Part shown: positions 7,556 to 14,825 of the stretch, piece after piece | How the letters are laid out: each line of letters opens with the position of its first letter | How positions within the stretch are numbered: the first letter of the stretch is position 1 | Assembly (NCBI GenBank): GCA_035942915.1 | Contig: DASZCR010000243.1 | Location: 1-21,393, forward strand | From: DASZCR01 sp035942915 | GTDB taxonomy: Bacteria; Acidobacteriota; Blastocatellia; Pyrinomonadales; Pyrinomonadaceae | DNA length: 21,393 nt | Direction: 5' to 3' | Program-made: the position numbers and the translations under genes | The notes under the pieces: model-generated | Databases searched by the model: none | What the model saw: the letters and a program-made list of their open reading frames with translations, nothing else | What the model was told of the DNA's origin: nothing

Positions 7556-8173
7556 TCACGGCCTCTCACGCGCGCCGGTCGCTTCTCGCAGTTGTCGTGC
7601 GCGTTCGTAAACCTTCTGGTACGCGTCGCTCACCTCTACTTCGGAGATGTCTTCGAGCAGTTCGAGAAACGAGTCGTAAGTGCCGAGCCAATCGGCGGCG
7701 AAATTGAGCGTGTCCAGAAAGTTTAGATTCTGCGTCAGCGTCTCCGTCACAGACAGCGGCGGGTCTCCCGTCCCGCTGACATAAGGCTCACATCTGAGAA
7801 GTTCCTGCAAGATGCCGAAAGCCCTCCGCAGATGGTAGCGGAAGTCTCCTCCGTGCGAGTTGGCGTAGGCGATAAAGAGCAGGCATCTCCCGCCGAGAAT
7901 GTGTACGCGCAGGCGCGGGCGCTCCGACCAATCGAGGTCTGCGCGGAAGAACTGATTAGCGGCGACCGGCTCCCACAGGTGGATGATGCCCTGATAGTCT
8001 CCTGCGCTCATCAGGTCGAGGCTGTGGTTCAGTTTGTCGGGCAGGAAGCCGAGCAGTTGTCTGAAATCTTCCTCCGGGTCGGGCGCGTGCGCCGTCACTT
8101 GGCCGGAGGATTCGATGCGGATGACGGTGAAGTCTTTGGCGAAGTCTTCGAAAGGATTTTCGGGGTCGCTCAT
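7556..8173 (-). CDS. Conserved-looking protein of unknown function
   Basis: I do not recognise this 205-residue protein. It has no signal peptide, no membrane helix and no cysteine-rich or nucleotide-binding motif. It is acidic and rich in Leu, Phe, Trp and Tyr, with a central stretch LRVHILGGRCLLFIAYANSH that looks like a buried strand. The second half reads as helical (RRAFGILQELL, SFLELLEDISEVEVSDAYQ). This suggests a folded cytoplasmic domain. The ATG at 8173 is chosen because the strong site GGAGGA lies eight bases upstream (8182-8187); longer forms have no such site. It lies 52 bp behind the esterase gene on the same strand and is convergent with the crotonase gene. Coding is supported by the ribosome site and good residue composition; function is open. 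Confidence 0.75.
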   Translation of the reverse strand: MSDPENPFEDFAKDFTVIRIESSGQVTAHAPDPEEDFRQLLGFLPDKLNHSLDLMSAGDYQGIIHLWEPVAANQFFRADLDWSERPRLRVHILGGRCLLFIAYANSHGGDFRYHLRRAFGILQELLRCEPYVSGTGDPPLSVTETLTQNLNFLDTLNFAADWLGTYDSFLELLEDISEVEVSDAYQKVYERARQLREATGARERP

Positions 8174-8181
8174 GGCGTTCG

Positions 8182-8187
8182 TCCTCC
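8182..8187 (-). promoter_or_regulatory. Strong ribosome binding site
   Basis: GGAGGA on the minus strand, eight bases before ATG 8173, decides the start of the unknown gene and indicates real translation. Confidence 0.7.
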
Positions 8188-8225
8188 CCTGAGTGTCGCC
8201 ATTTGAACCGACACGTGTGCGCTTG

Positions 8226-9164
8226 TCAAGCGACTCGAATTCTCTCAACCGGCGCGTGCTCGTCGATGAAGCGGATGGCGCTCAGAAGCGCGGCGCGGGA
8301 TTCCGGGATGATGCCATCGAGCATCTGCCAGCAGTGGAACACGTCTTCGTAGACTTCGAGACGGCTCACGCCGCCCGCCTCAAGAATCTTCGCGTGGACG
8401 CAGCGCGCGTCGTCGAGCAGCAGTTCGGTCGAGCCGACTTGCAGGAGCACGGGCGGCAGTCCCGCGAAGTTCGTCGCATAAGCAGGCGACGCGTAAGGCT
8501 CGCGCGGCGAGGCCTCGCCGAGATAGACCGAGGCGAATTCGCCGACGTTCTCCGTGCGAAACATCGCGCAGCGCCCGTCGTTTGAGCGCACGGATGCGCC
8601 CGTCCCCGCAAGGTCTGTCCAGGGTGAGAAGCAGACGGCGCAGGAGGGCGCGGGCAAGCCTTCATCTCTGGCGCGCAGCAGCGTCGCCAAGACGAGACCT
8701 CCGCCTGCCGAGTCGCCGCAGAGCGCAATGGCTTCGGGTCGCAGTCGCTCCTGCCGGAGGAGCCAGCGGTAGGCCGCAAGCGCGTCGTCGAGCGCGGCCG
8801 GATAACGATGTTCGGGAGCAAGCCGGTAGTCGAGACTGAAGACGCGCCGGCCGCTCAGACGTGCGAGCGCGGCCGTGATGGGGCGATGCGTGGCCGCAGA
8901 GCAGGAGACGTAACCGCCGCCGTGCATGTAGAGAATCACGCGCGACTCGTCGCACGACGCCGCGCCGAGCCACTCGCCGCGCAAGCCTTCTTCGCGCACC
9001 GGCACGACGCGCAGGCCGCGCGTGCGCAACCAGCGATAGGGCGGCGGCGCGCCCATCAGCAGACGCGCGCGGCGCACCACGCCCGTCTCGCCTGCGCCCC
9101 ACCTCCGACGCCGCACCAGAGCGCGGACGCCCGCGTTCAGACAACGCGCCTGCCAGCTTGGCAT
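8226..9164 (-). CDS. Alpha/beta hydrolase, hormone-sensitive-lipase family esterase
   Basis: A 312-residue carboxylesterase-like enzyme. It has the oxyanion motif HGGGY (81-85) that defines the hormone-sensitive lipase (type IV) group, the conserved DYRLAPEHRYPAALDD stretch (112-127), and the nucleophile elbow GDSAGGG with S152. H277 (VFHCWQ) is the catalytic histidine. E247 sits 30 residues before it, the spacing seen for the Asp of the EST2 triad, so Glu probably serves as the acid. It should hydrolyse short acyl esters in the cytoplasm; no signal peptide is seen. The start at 9164 has GGAGG 11 bases upstream. It is divergent from the PD40 lipoprotein gene and upstream of the unknown gene at 7556-8173. 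The true substrate is unknown. Confidence 0.9.
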   Translation of the reverse strand: MPSWQARCLNAGVRALVRRRRWGAGETGVVRRARLLMGAPPPYRWLRTRGLRVVPVREEGLRGEWLGAASCDESRVILYMHGGGYVSCSAATHRPITAALARLSGRRVFSLDYRLAPEHRYPAALDDALAAYRWLLRQERLRPEAIALCGDSAGGGLVLATLLRARDEGLPAPSCAVCFSPWTDLAGTGASVRSNDGRCAMFRTENVGEFASVYLGEASPREPYASPAYATNFAGLPPVLLQVGSTELLLDDARCVHAKILEAGGVSRLEVYEDVFHCWQMLDGIIPESRAALLSAIRFIDEHAPVERIRVA

Positions 9165-9209
9165 AACGGCTCACACCTCCCCGCCCGAAGACGATACCCG
9201 ACAAGTGCC

Positions 9210-9218
9210 ATCATATCA
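9210..9218 (-). promoter_or_regulatory. Candidate extended -10 promoter for the esterase gene
   Basis: On the minus strand TGATATGAT forms an extended -10 (TGn plus TATGAT, five of six matches). No good -35 is seen. It would give a leader of roughly 40 nt before the ATG at 9164. Confidence 0.4.
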
Positions 9219-9277
9219 GACGAGAGAGAGCCTCGCGGAGACGACGTTTGACGACGGCTATCGTCGCACGCGCGACA

Positions 9278-9296
9278 ACTGTCCTTCACTGTCCTT
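9278..9296 (+). repeat. Tandem 9-bp direct repeat next to promoter
   Basis: ACTGTCCTT occurs at 9278-9286 and 9288-9296, exactly 10 bases apart, on the same helical face. It ends two bases before the TTGACA at 9299. The position is typical of an activator or response-regulator operator. Confidence 0.55.
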
Positions 9297-9298
9297 TG

Positions 9299-9328
9299 TT
9301 GACAGCGCGCCGCGCGCCTCCCTATCAT
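9299..9328 (+). promoter_or_regulatory. Sigma-70-type promoter of the PD40 lipoprotein gene
   Basis: A perfect -35 TTGACA (9299-9304), an 18-base spacer and TATCAT (9323-9328, five of six matches) stand out in the GC-rich DNA. The predicted start of transcription is near 9335, about 28 nt before the ATG at 9363. Confidence 0.65.
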
Positions 9329-9362
9329 CCCTGCTGAAAACCTTCGGACGACCAAGAAGCGA

Positions 9363-10604
9363 ATGAAGAAGAGTGTGCTGAGCGCGAGAGTGCGAGAGGA
9401 GTTGCGCGGGGCATTGGTGCTGCTCGTCGCGGCGTGCCTGCTCGCGGCGACTTTGATGACAGGTTGCAAGCAGGTCGGCGACGCCGTCAGCGTCCGCCCG
9501 AAGACTTTGCGCGACGTGCCCTCGTCGCGCCTCGCCTTCCGCGTCGAAACAGACTTCAACGCCGACGCGCTACCGCAGGAAATCAAGGCCGAAGACGCGG
9601 CCGAACTGTTCGCGCCCGTCCGCACGCACTTCGAGAACGAGCGCAAGGAAGAGGAGTTGCTGCGCACGGTCGTCTCGCCCGACGCGCAACGCGTGCTCGC
9701 GCTCTACGCGACCAAAGATACGGAGAGCGATTTCCGCATCGACCTCTATTCCTCCGAAGGCACTTTCATCCGTAACATCCTTCCGCTCGAAGTGACGGCG
9801 CGCTTCCTCTCTTCCGTCTCGTGGTCGCCCGACGGGCAGGCCATCACCTTCGTCGGCGTCAAGAACCCGGCCGCCGCAGTGCCGCCTGAGCCGCCGCCCG
9901 CGCTCGACACGCCGCCACTCGAAGGCGCCACCCCCGACGCTGCGCCGACGACCGACCCGGCGACCCCGACGCCGACGGTCGCACCCGTGATTCCGCCCGT
10001 GCAGACCTTCAGCACCGAACAGATTTACGTCGGCGACCGCGACGGCTACAACCTCCGCCCGCTCACGACGCGCGACGGCATCATCTATTTCAAAACCTCT
10101 TGGGCTCCCGACGGCCATGCCATCGCCGCGCTTGGCTGCAAGGCCGACGAGTTCAACACGCAGCCCGCCGAGAAGGAGTCGGCCGGGCGTCCGCGCCTGA
10201 TTCTCCTCGACGGACGCGAGCGCCTCTTAGACGACCGTCTGACCGATGCGCCGCCTGCATGGTCGCCCGACTCGTCGAAGGTGGCGACGGCCTTCGACAA
10301 AGAGGTCGTCATCTACGACGCCGCTTCCGAGTCTCCGACCGCTGCCGCGCTCCCGCTCGCAGACCCTCTGCGGACGGCCTCCGTCACCTTCGACACGAAC
10401 ATCCTCAAAGCGCCCGATGCCTCGCAGGACGGCTACGAACCCATCTCTTACAACCCCATCGTGCGCCTCGAATGGACGCAACCTGAGACGCTCTTTGTCC
10501 AGACGGCCTACGTGCGTTACTACAAAGACCAGCCCGTTCCCAACATCAGTTATCCGCGCTGGCACGTCCTGCACCTAAGCCCGCAGGCAGCCGTGCTTCA
10601 GTAA
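9363..10604 (+). CDS. PD40/TolB-like beta-propeller lipoprotein
   Basis: A 413-residue envelope protein. The N-terminus has a long hydrophobic segment with a lipobox-like LMTGC ending at C35 (VAAC at C25 is a second possibility), so it is probably lipid-anchored. Three PD40-type propeller signatures are visible: SWSPDGQAITF (154-164), SWAPDGHAIAAL (247-258) and AWSPDSSKVATAF (300-312). A Pro/Thr/Ala-rich segment (about 171-214) interrupts the repeats after the first one. Such propellers usually bind other proteins or peptidoglycan-associated partners; no catalytic motif is seen. It has a convincing promoter and precedes the DinB-like gene by 32 bp, so the two may form an operon. The start ATG has a weak purine site (AAGAAG). 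It could be described simply as a WD40-like lipoprotein; function is unknown. Confidence 0.8.
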   Translation: MKKSVLSARVREELRGALVLLVAACLLAATLMTGCKQVGDAVSVRPKTLRDVPSSRLAFRVETDFNADALPQEIKAEDAAELFAPVRTHFENERKEEELLRTVVSPDAQRVLALYATKDTESDFRIDLYSSEGTFIRNILPLEVTARFLSSVSWSPDGQAITFVGVKNPAAAVPPEPPPALDTPPLEGATPDAAPTTDPATPTPTVAPVIPPVQTFSTEQIYVGDRDGYNLRPLTTRDGIIYFKTSWAPDGHAIAALGCKADEFNTQPAEKESAGRPRLILLDGRERLLDDRLTDAPPAWSPDSSKVATAFDKEVVIYDAASESPTAAALPLADPLRTASVTFDTNILKAPDASQDGYEPISYNPIVRLEWTQPETLFVQTAYVRYYKDQPVPNISYPRWHVLHLSPQAAVLQ

Positions 10605-10636
10605 ACACTTTTCGCCCGACAGGAGTCCCCCTGAGT

Positions 10637-11188
10637 ATGACTTTCAACAGCATCGACGAAATCTACGAAGCCCTCGACGCCGCGCACGCGCGTTTTGCAG
10701 AGACGGTCAACGGGCTTGACGAAGCGGTCGCGGAGTTTCGCACCGCGCCCGACCGCTGGTCTATCGCAGAGGTTGCCGAACACGTCGCGATGGTCGAGAG
10801 TCAGGTCGTGCGTCTCGCCTCGATGATGGTCGAACGCGCGCCCGCAGCCGCAGACGGTCAAGCCTTCGCTCCCGTCTCGATTGCGGAGATTGCCGAACGC
10901 GCCTTGAAGGAGAAGTTTCAAGCGCCGGAGACGGCCATCCCGCGCGGCGGCGCGAGCGTCTCCGACTCTCTGGCGCGCCTCGAACGCGCACACGCGGCGC
11001 TGCGCGAGTTGCGCCCGCGCATCGAACGCACCGACGGCACGGCGATGAGCTACCCGCATCCGGTCTTCGGCACGCTCAACCTCTATCAATGGCTCGTCAT
11101 GGTCGGCCTTCACAAAGACCGCCACGCGCAACAGATTGCCCAACTCAAAGCCTCGCACGCCGACGCGCGCCACACCGCACAATCATAA
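10637..11188 (+). CDS. DinB/YfiT-like metalloprotein
   Basis: A 183-residue four-helix-bundle protein of the DinB superfamily (DinB_2 type). The three metal-binding histidines are visible as H49 (WSIAEVAEHV) and the pair H159/H163 (GLHKDRHAQQI). Members include thiol transferases that use mycothiol or bacillithiol and many proteins of unknown activity; nothing here tells which. The N-terminal WSIAEVAEH motif and the C-terminal LHKDRHAQQI motif are in the usual order and the length is typical. AGGAG lies 11 bases before the ATG. The gene follows the propeller lipoprotein closely and ends before a GC-rich hairpin. It is expected in the cytoplasm. Confidence 0.85.
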   Translation: MTFNSIDEIYEALDAAHARFAETVNGLDEAVAEFRTAPDRWSIAEVAEHVAMVESQVVRLASMMVERAPAAADGQAFAPVSIAEIAERALKEKFQAPETAIPRGGASVSDSLARLERAHAALRELRPRIERTDGTAMSYPHPVFGTLNLYQWLVMVGLHKDRHAQQIAQLKASHADARHTAQS

Positions 11189-11196
11189 AAACTCAC

Positions 11197-11231
11197 GGCG
11201 CGTCGGCGAGCACACGTCTCGCCGATGCGCC
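11197..11231. terminator. 14-bp stem-loop after the DinB-like gene
   Basis: Arms 11197-11210 and 11218-11231 pair over 14 bp with one G-T wobble and a seven-base loop. It starts eight bases after the DinB stop. There is no T-run on the plus side, but a run of five A lies on the left, so on the minus strand it would read as hairpin plus T5. It may be a weak or bidirectional terminator. Confidence 0.45.
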
Positions 11232-11234
11232 CGC

Positions 11235-11264
11235 TTGCGACTCGTCCCCCCCGCCTCTTATAAT
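11235..11264 (+). promoter_or_regulatory. tRNA promoter
   Basis: TTGCGA (11235-11240), an 18-base spacer and a perfect TATAAT (11259-11264). Transcription would begin near 11271, about 19 nt before the mature tRNA. Confidence 0.65.
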
Positions 11265-11289
11265 CGTCGCGCACCACAAACCACAGCAC

Positions 11290-11362
11290 GCCCCTGTAGC
11301 TCAATGGTTAGAGCAGCAGACTCATAATCTGTTGGTTCCAAGTTCGAGTCTTGGCGGGGGCA
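11290..11362 (+). tRNA. tRNA with CAT anticodon, probably tRNA-Ile2 (else elongator tRNA-Met)
   Basis: A full cloverleaf of 73 nt. The acceptor stem GCCCCTG/CGGGGGC has one G-T pair; the D stem is GCTC/GAGC, the anticodon stem GCAGA/TCTGT with loop CTCATAA, and the T stem CCAAG/CTTGG with loop TTCGAGT. The discriminator is A. The anticodon CAT is at 11323-11325. The C4-G69 and C5-G68 pairs match those reported to favour recognition by TilS, which changes C34 to lysidine so that the tRNA reads AUA as isoleucine; hence Ile2 is preferred to Met. It is not an initiator: position 1 pairs with 72. CCA is not encoded. Confidence 0.93.
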
Positions 11363-11497
11363 TCAAACTCTTCTTCATCGCTCTTTGCTGATGGATAAAT
11401 CGAGTGCAGTCCGCAAGTCTGAAATCTTAGGGATGTCGTTCGGAGCAGCGTGCAACAGGCTCGCAGAGGATAGAGCACAGAGAAGTGGAAGATTCGG

Positions 11498-11504
11498 AGA
11501 AGGA
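11498..11504 (+). promoter_or_regulatory. Ribosome binding site deciding a TTG start
   Basis: AGAAGGA, eight bases before TTG 11513, supports that codon as the start of the Gfo/Idh/MocA gene. Confidence 0.6.
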
Positions 11505-11512
11505 TAAAGCGT

Positions 11513-12607
11513 TTGAGTAAAAAATTGATTCGAATCGGCATCATCGGCGCGGGGTTTGCGCGCACCACGCAGATACCGGGCTTTCGCGCCTGTGAAGGGG
11601 CGCGCGTGGTGGCGATTGCGAGCGCGCGGCGAGAGAACGCCGAACGCGTCGCGCGTGAGTTCGAGATTCCCTTCGTCGGCGACGACTGGCGCGCGGTCGT
11701 CGAGCACACGGACGTAGACCTTGTGAGCATCGTCTCGCCGCCCGGCACGCACGCCGAGATGACGCTGGCCGCGCTCGCGGCAGGCAAGGCCGTGCTCTGC
11801 GAGAAGCCGACGGCGATGAACGCGGAGGAGGCCGCACGGATGCGCGCGGCCGTGCGCGAGGCGGGTCTGCTCGCGCACATCGACCACGAATTACGTTTCC
11901 TTCCCGGCCGACGCCAGATGCGTGACATGATTCGCGCCGGCGAACTCGGCCGCATCCGTCACGCCAAGTTTCTCTTCCGCGCAGATTCGCGTGCAGACGC
12001 CACGCGCGCGTGGGATTGGTGGTCTGACGCCGAACAGGGCGGCGGCGTTCTCGGAGCTATCGGCTCGCACGCCGTCGATTCGCTGCAATGGCTGTTAGGC
12101 ACACACGTCTCGCACGTCTCGGCCATGCTCGCCACGCACGTCAACGAGCGGCCTGACCACGCGACGGGCGAGATGCGCCGCGTCACCTCCGACGACGAAG
12201 CCAACCTCCTGCTCCACTTCACCGATTCTGACGCGACCGCATCGGCGACCGGCGCGGTCTCGATGTCTGTAGTTGAACCCGGCCGCTATGAACATCGCGT
12301 GGAAGTCTTCGGCGAGCGCGGCGCCTTGCGGGTCGAAGACAGCGGCGAGTTGTGGCATGCGGCGACGGGCGTGGGCGAGTGGCGGAGGGTGGAGACGGAG
12401 AGCGCGCCGCTTGCCGAAGGGATGCGCGACTCCGGTTGGTCGCGCGGCTTCACGGTGCTGGCGCGCGAGTTGGTCGAAGCGTTGCGCGAGGGGCGCACAA
12501 GCGTTGACGAGGCGGCCACTTTCGAGGACGGTTATCGTATCCAACTCGTGCTCGACGCCGCGCGCAGCGCGCACGAGAGCGGCTGTCGCGTGACGGTCGG
12601 CGGTTGA
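11513..12607 (+). CDS. Gfo/Idh/MocA-family oxidoreductase
   Basis: A 364-residue NAD(P)-dependent dehydrogenase of the glucose-fructose oxidoreductase family. The Rossmann motif IGIIGAGFAR spans 8-17. The family marker EKP is at 97-99 (CEKPTAMNAEEA), and the C-terminal domain has GAIGSHAVDSLQWLLG (181-196) with H187 in the substrate region. Members oxidise or reduce sugars, inositols and related polyols; the substrate cannot be read from the sequence. It starts on TTG with a good ribosome site, because no ATG lies near the Rossmann strand. It begins 150 bp after the tRNA and ends in a clear terminator, so it is probably a single-gene unit. The hyu genes downstream are separately transcribed. 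No sugar transporter or kinase is adjacent. Confidence 0.9.
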   Translation: MSKKLIRIGIIGAGFARTTQIPGFRACEGARVVAIASARRENAERVAREFEIPFVGDDWRAVVEHTDVDLVSIVSPPGTHAEMTLAALAAGKAVLCEKPTAMNAEEAARMRAAVREAGLLAHIDHELRFLPGRRQMRDMIRAGELGRIRHAKFLFRADSRADATRAWDWWSDAEQGGGVLGAIGSHAVDSLQWLLGTHVSHVSAMLATHVNERPDHATGEMRRVTSDDEANLLLHFTDSDATASATGAVSMSVVEPGRYEHRVEVFGERGALRVEDSGELWHAATGVGEWRRVETESAPLAEGMRDSGWSRGFTVLARELVEALREGRTSVDEAATFEDGYRIQLVLDAARSAHESGCRVTVGG

Positions 12608-12639
12608 GCGCGCCTTCTTAAATGCAGCGGACGAAGAAT

Positions 12640-12685
12640 GAGGACTCCTGTTAGCGGCGTCGGCGTTGGCAGGAGTCTTCTTTTT
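12640..12685 (+). terminator. Intrinsic terminator after the Gfo/Idh/MocA gene
   Basis: Arms GAGGACTCCTG (12640-12650) and CAGGAGTCTTC (12670-12680) pair over 11 bp with one G-T wobble and a 19-base loop, followed by five T (12681-12685). This is a classic rho-independent terminator. Confidence 0.8.
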
Positions 12686-12758
12686 CGTCGGCTTGCCTGA
12701 GCGGCTCGGCGCGCGCGGGGCGCAAAGAAGAAGAAAGAGGTGGTGGTTCTTAATCGAA

Positions 12759-14810
12759 GTGGGAAAGCGTAGGGCAAAAGAGACTGTGCGTGTGGGCGTC
12801 GATACGGGCGGGACGTTCACGGATTTCGTCTACCGGACGCGCGAGGGCGCGCGTGTCTTCAAGGTCGCCTCGACGCCCGCAGACCCTTCGGTTGCCATCA
12901 CGGAGGGCTTGCGTCGCATCGCGGGCGAGACGGGCGCACGCGTCGGCGATATCGAAGTCGTGCATGGGACGACCGTCGGGACGAACGCGCTGCTTGAGCG
13001 GCGTGGTGCGCGCGCCGCGCTCGTCACGACTGAGGGCTTCGAGGACGTGTTGGAGATTGGGCGTCAGGCGCGCGGTCGGCTCTACGACCTCGAATGGACG
13101 CGGCCTGCGCCGATTGTTCCGCGCGCGTTGCGCTTCGGCGTGCGCGAGCGCGTCGCGGCAGACGCAAGCGTTATCGAAGAGTTGACGGAGGAGTCGCTCG
13201 CGCAACTCGTCGCGCGTCTCAGGCGTGCGCGCGTCGAGTCGGTCGCCATCGTCCTGCTCTTCTCTTTCGTCCATCCCGAACATGAACGACGCATCGAGCG
13301 CGCCGTCGCAGAGGCGCTGCCCGGCGTTCCCTTGTCCGTCTCGCACAGAATCCTTCCCGAATATCGTGAGTACGAACGCACTTCGACGGTTGCCATCAAC
13401 GCTTACCTTCAACCGTTGATGGGCGCGTATCTCGGACGGCTCGGCGAGCACGCGTCGCGGCGTCTGCGCGTGATGCAATCGTCGGGCGGAAGCATCTCGG
13501 CTGAGGTGGCGGCGGCCGAGCCTGTGCGGACGATTCTGTCGGGGCCTGCGGGCGGAGTCGTCGGCGCGCTGGAAGCGGCGCGCGAGGCGGACGTGGCAGA
13601 CATCATCACGTTCGACATGGGCGGCACTTCGACCGACGTGGCGTTGTGCGCGGCGGGCGAGGTGCGTCTGACGAACGAAGGCGCGGTGGCGGGTCTGCCG
13701 GTGGCCGTGCCTGTTCTGGACATTCACACGGTCGGCGCCGGAGGCGGCTCGGTCGCGCGCGTCGATGCGGGCGGCTCTCTGCGCGTCGGCCCGGAATCGG
13801 CCGGAGCGATGCCGGGGCCTGCCTGCTACGGCCGCTCGCTTTTGCCGACCGTCACGGACGCCAACCTCGTCCTCAACCGCTTCGGCGGCCGAGACCTGCT
13901 CGGCGGCGACTTCGTGCTTGACGAGAGCCGTTCGCGCGCGGCCTTCGCGCAACTGGCGCGCGAGATGAGCGCGGCGGGCGGGCGCGAGGTGACGACGGAG
14001 GAGGCTGCGCTCGGCGTCGTGCGCGTGGTCAACACGGGGATGGAGCGTGCGCTGCGCGCCGTCTCGGTCGAGCGCGGCTTCGACCCGCGCCGCTTCGCGC
14101 TCGTCTCGTTCGGCGGCGCAGGCGGCCTGCACGCGGTCGAGTTGGCGCGCTCTCTCCGCATCCCGCGCGTGATTGTGCCGCGTGCGCCCGGCGCGCTTTC
14201 CGCGACGGGCGCGTTGCACTCGGAGGTGGTCAAAGATTCGAGTCGCACGGTGATGCTCGAAGCGAGTAGGGAGACGCGCGCCGCGCTTGAGCGCGCCTTC
14301 CGCGAGTTGGAGCGCGCCGCGCGCGAGGCGTTGCGTCGTGAAGGTTTCGCCGCGAACGGACAGCGCCACGAGCGTTCCGTCAACGCGCGTTACAAAGGGC
14401 AGTCGTTCGAGTTGGAAATCAAGGCCGGGACGGGCGGCGACGAAGACGAATTGGCCGCGCGTTTCCATCGCGCGCACGAGGCGCGTTACGGCTACGCGCA
14501 GGAAGACAAGGTGGTCGAGATTGTCAGCGCGCGCCTGCGCTCGACCGGTATCGTCGAGAGTTTCGATGTTGATGAGACGACGCGAGACGACGCGCGTCGC
14601 AGCCGCAGACAGGCTGCGCCGCACACGACCGCGACCGTGCGTTTCGCCGAAGGCGAGTTGGAGACGGCCGTCTACCGGCGCGAAGCGTTGACGGAGGGCG
14701 CGCGTCTCGTCTCGCCGTGTGTCGTCGCAGAGTATTCTTCGACCACGCTCGTTCCGCCCGGCGCGCACGCTCACGTCGAGAGGAGCGGCAATCTCATCAT
14801 CGAACCTTGA
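12759..14810 (+). CDS. hyuA: Hydantoinase/5-oxoprolinase family protein, subunit A
   Basis: A 683-residue protein of the hydantoinase A/oxoprolinase family, which uses ATP to open cyclic amides such as hydantoins or 5-oxoproline, or acts in acetone carboxylases. The phosphate-binding motif VDTGGTFTDF begins at residue 14, and a second, FDMGGTSTDVAL, begins at 285; the pair marks the actin-like ATPase fold. The sequence IHTVGAGGGS and the C-terminal oxoprolinase-type region follow in the normal order. The start is uncertain: GTG 12759 puts the motif at the usual place, and GTG 12786 is also possible; neither has a strong ribosome site. An earlier TTG at 12666 lies in the loop of the upstream terminator and is rejected. 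hyuB follows 15 bp later. The exact substrate is unknown. Confidence 0.88.
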   Translation: MGKRRAKETVRVGVDTGGTFTDFVYRTREGARVFKVASTPADPSVAITEGLRRIAGETGARVGDIEVVHGTTVGTNALLERRGARAALVTTEGFEDVLEIGRQARGRLYDLEWTRPAPIVPRALRFGVRERVAADASVIEELTEESLAQLVARLRRARVESVAIVLLFSFVHPEHERRIERAVAEALPGVPLSVSHRILPEYREYERTSTVAINAYLQPLMGAYLGRLGEHASRRLRVMQSSGGSISAEVAAAEPVRTILSGPAGGVVGALEAAREADVADIITFDMGGTSTDVALCAAGEVRLTNEGAVAGLPVAVPVLDIHTVGAGGGSVARVDAGGSLRVGPESAGAMPGPACYGRSLLPTVTDANLVLNRFGGRDLLGGDFVLDESRSRAAFAQLAREMSAAGGREVTTEEAALGVVRVVNTGMERALRAVSVERGFDPRRFALVSFGGAGGLHAVELARSLRIPRVIVPRAPGALSATGALHSEVVKDSSRTVMLEASRETRAALERAFRELERAAREALRREGFAANGQRHERSVNARYKGQSFELEIKAGTGGDEDELAARFHRAHEARYGYAQEDKVVEIVSARLRSTGIVESFDVDETTRDDARRSRRQAAPHTTATVRFAEGELETAVYRREALTEGARLVSPCVVAEYSSTTLVPPGAHAHVERSGNLIIEP

Positions 14811-14825
14811 AGCGTCAGGAGACAG

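Noticed and set aside
11290..11362. tRNA as an integration (att) site
   Set aside because: No integrase gene and no repeat of the tRNA 3' end were found in the window.
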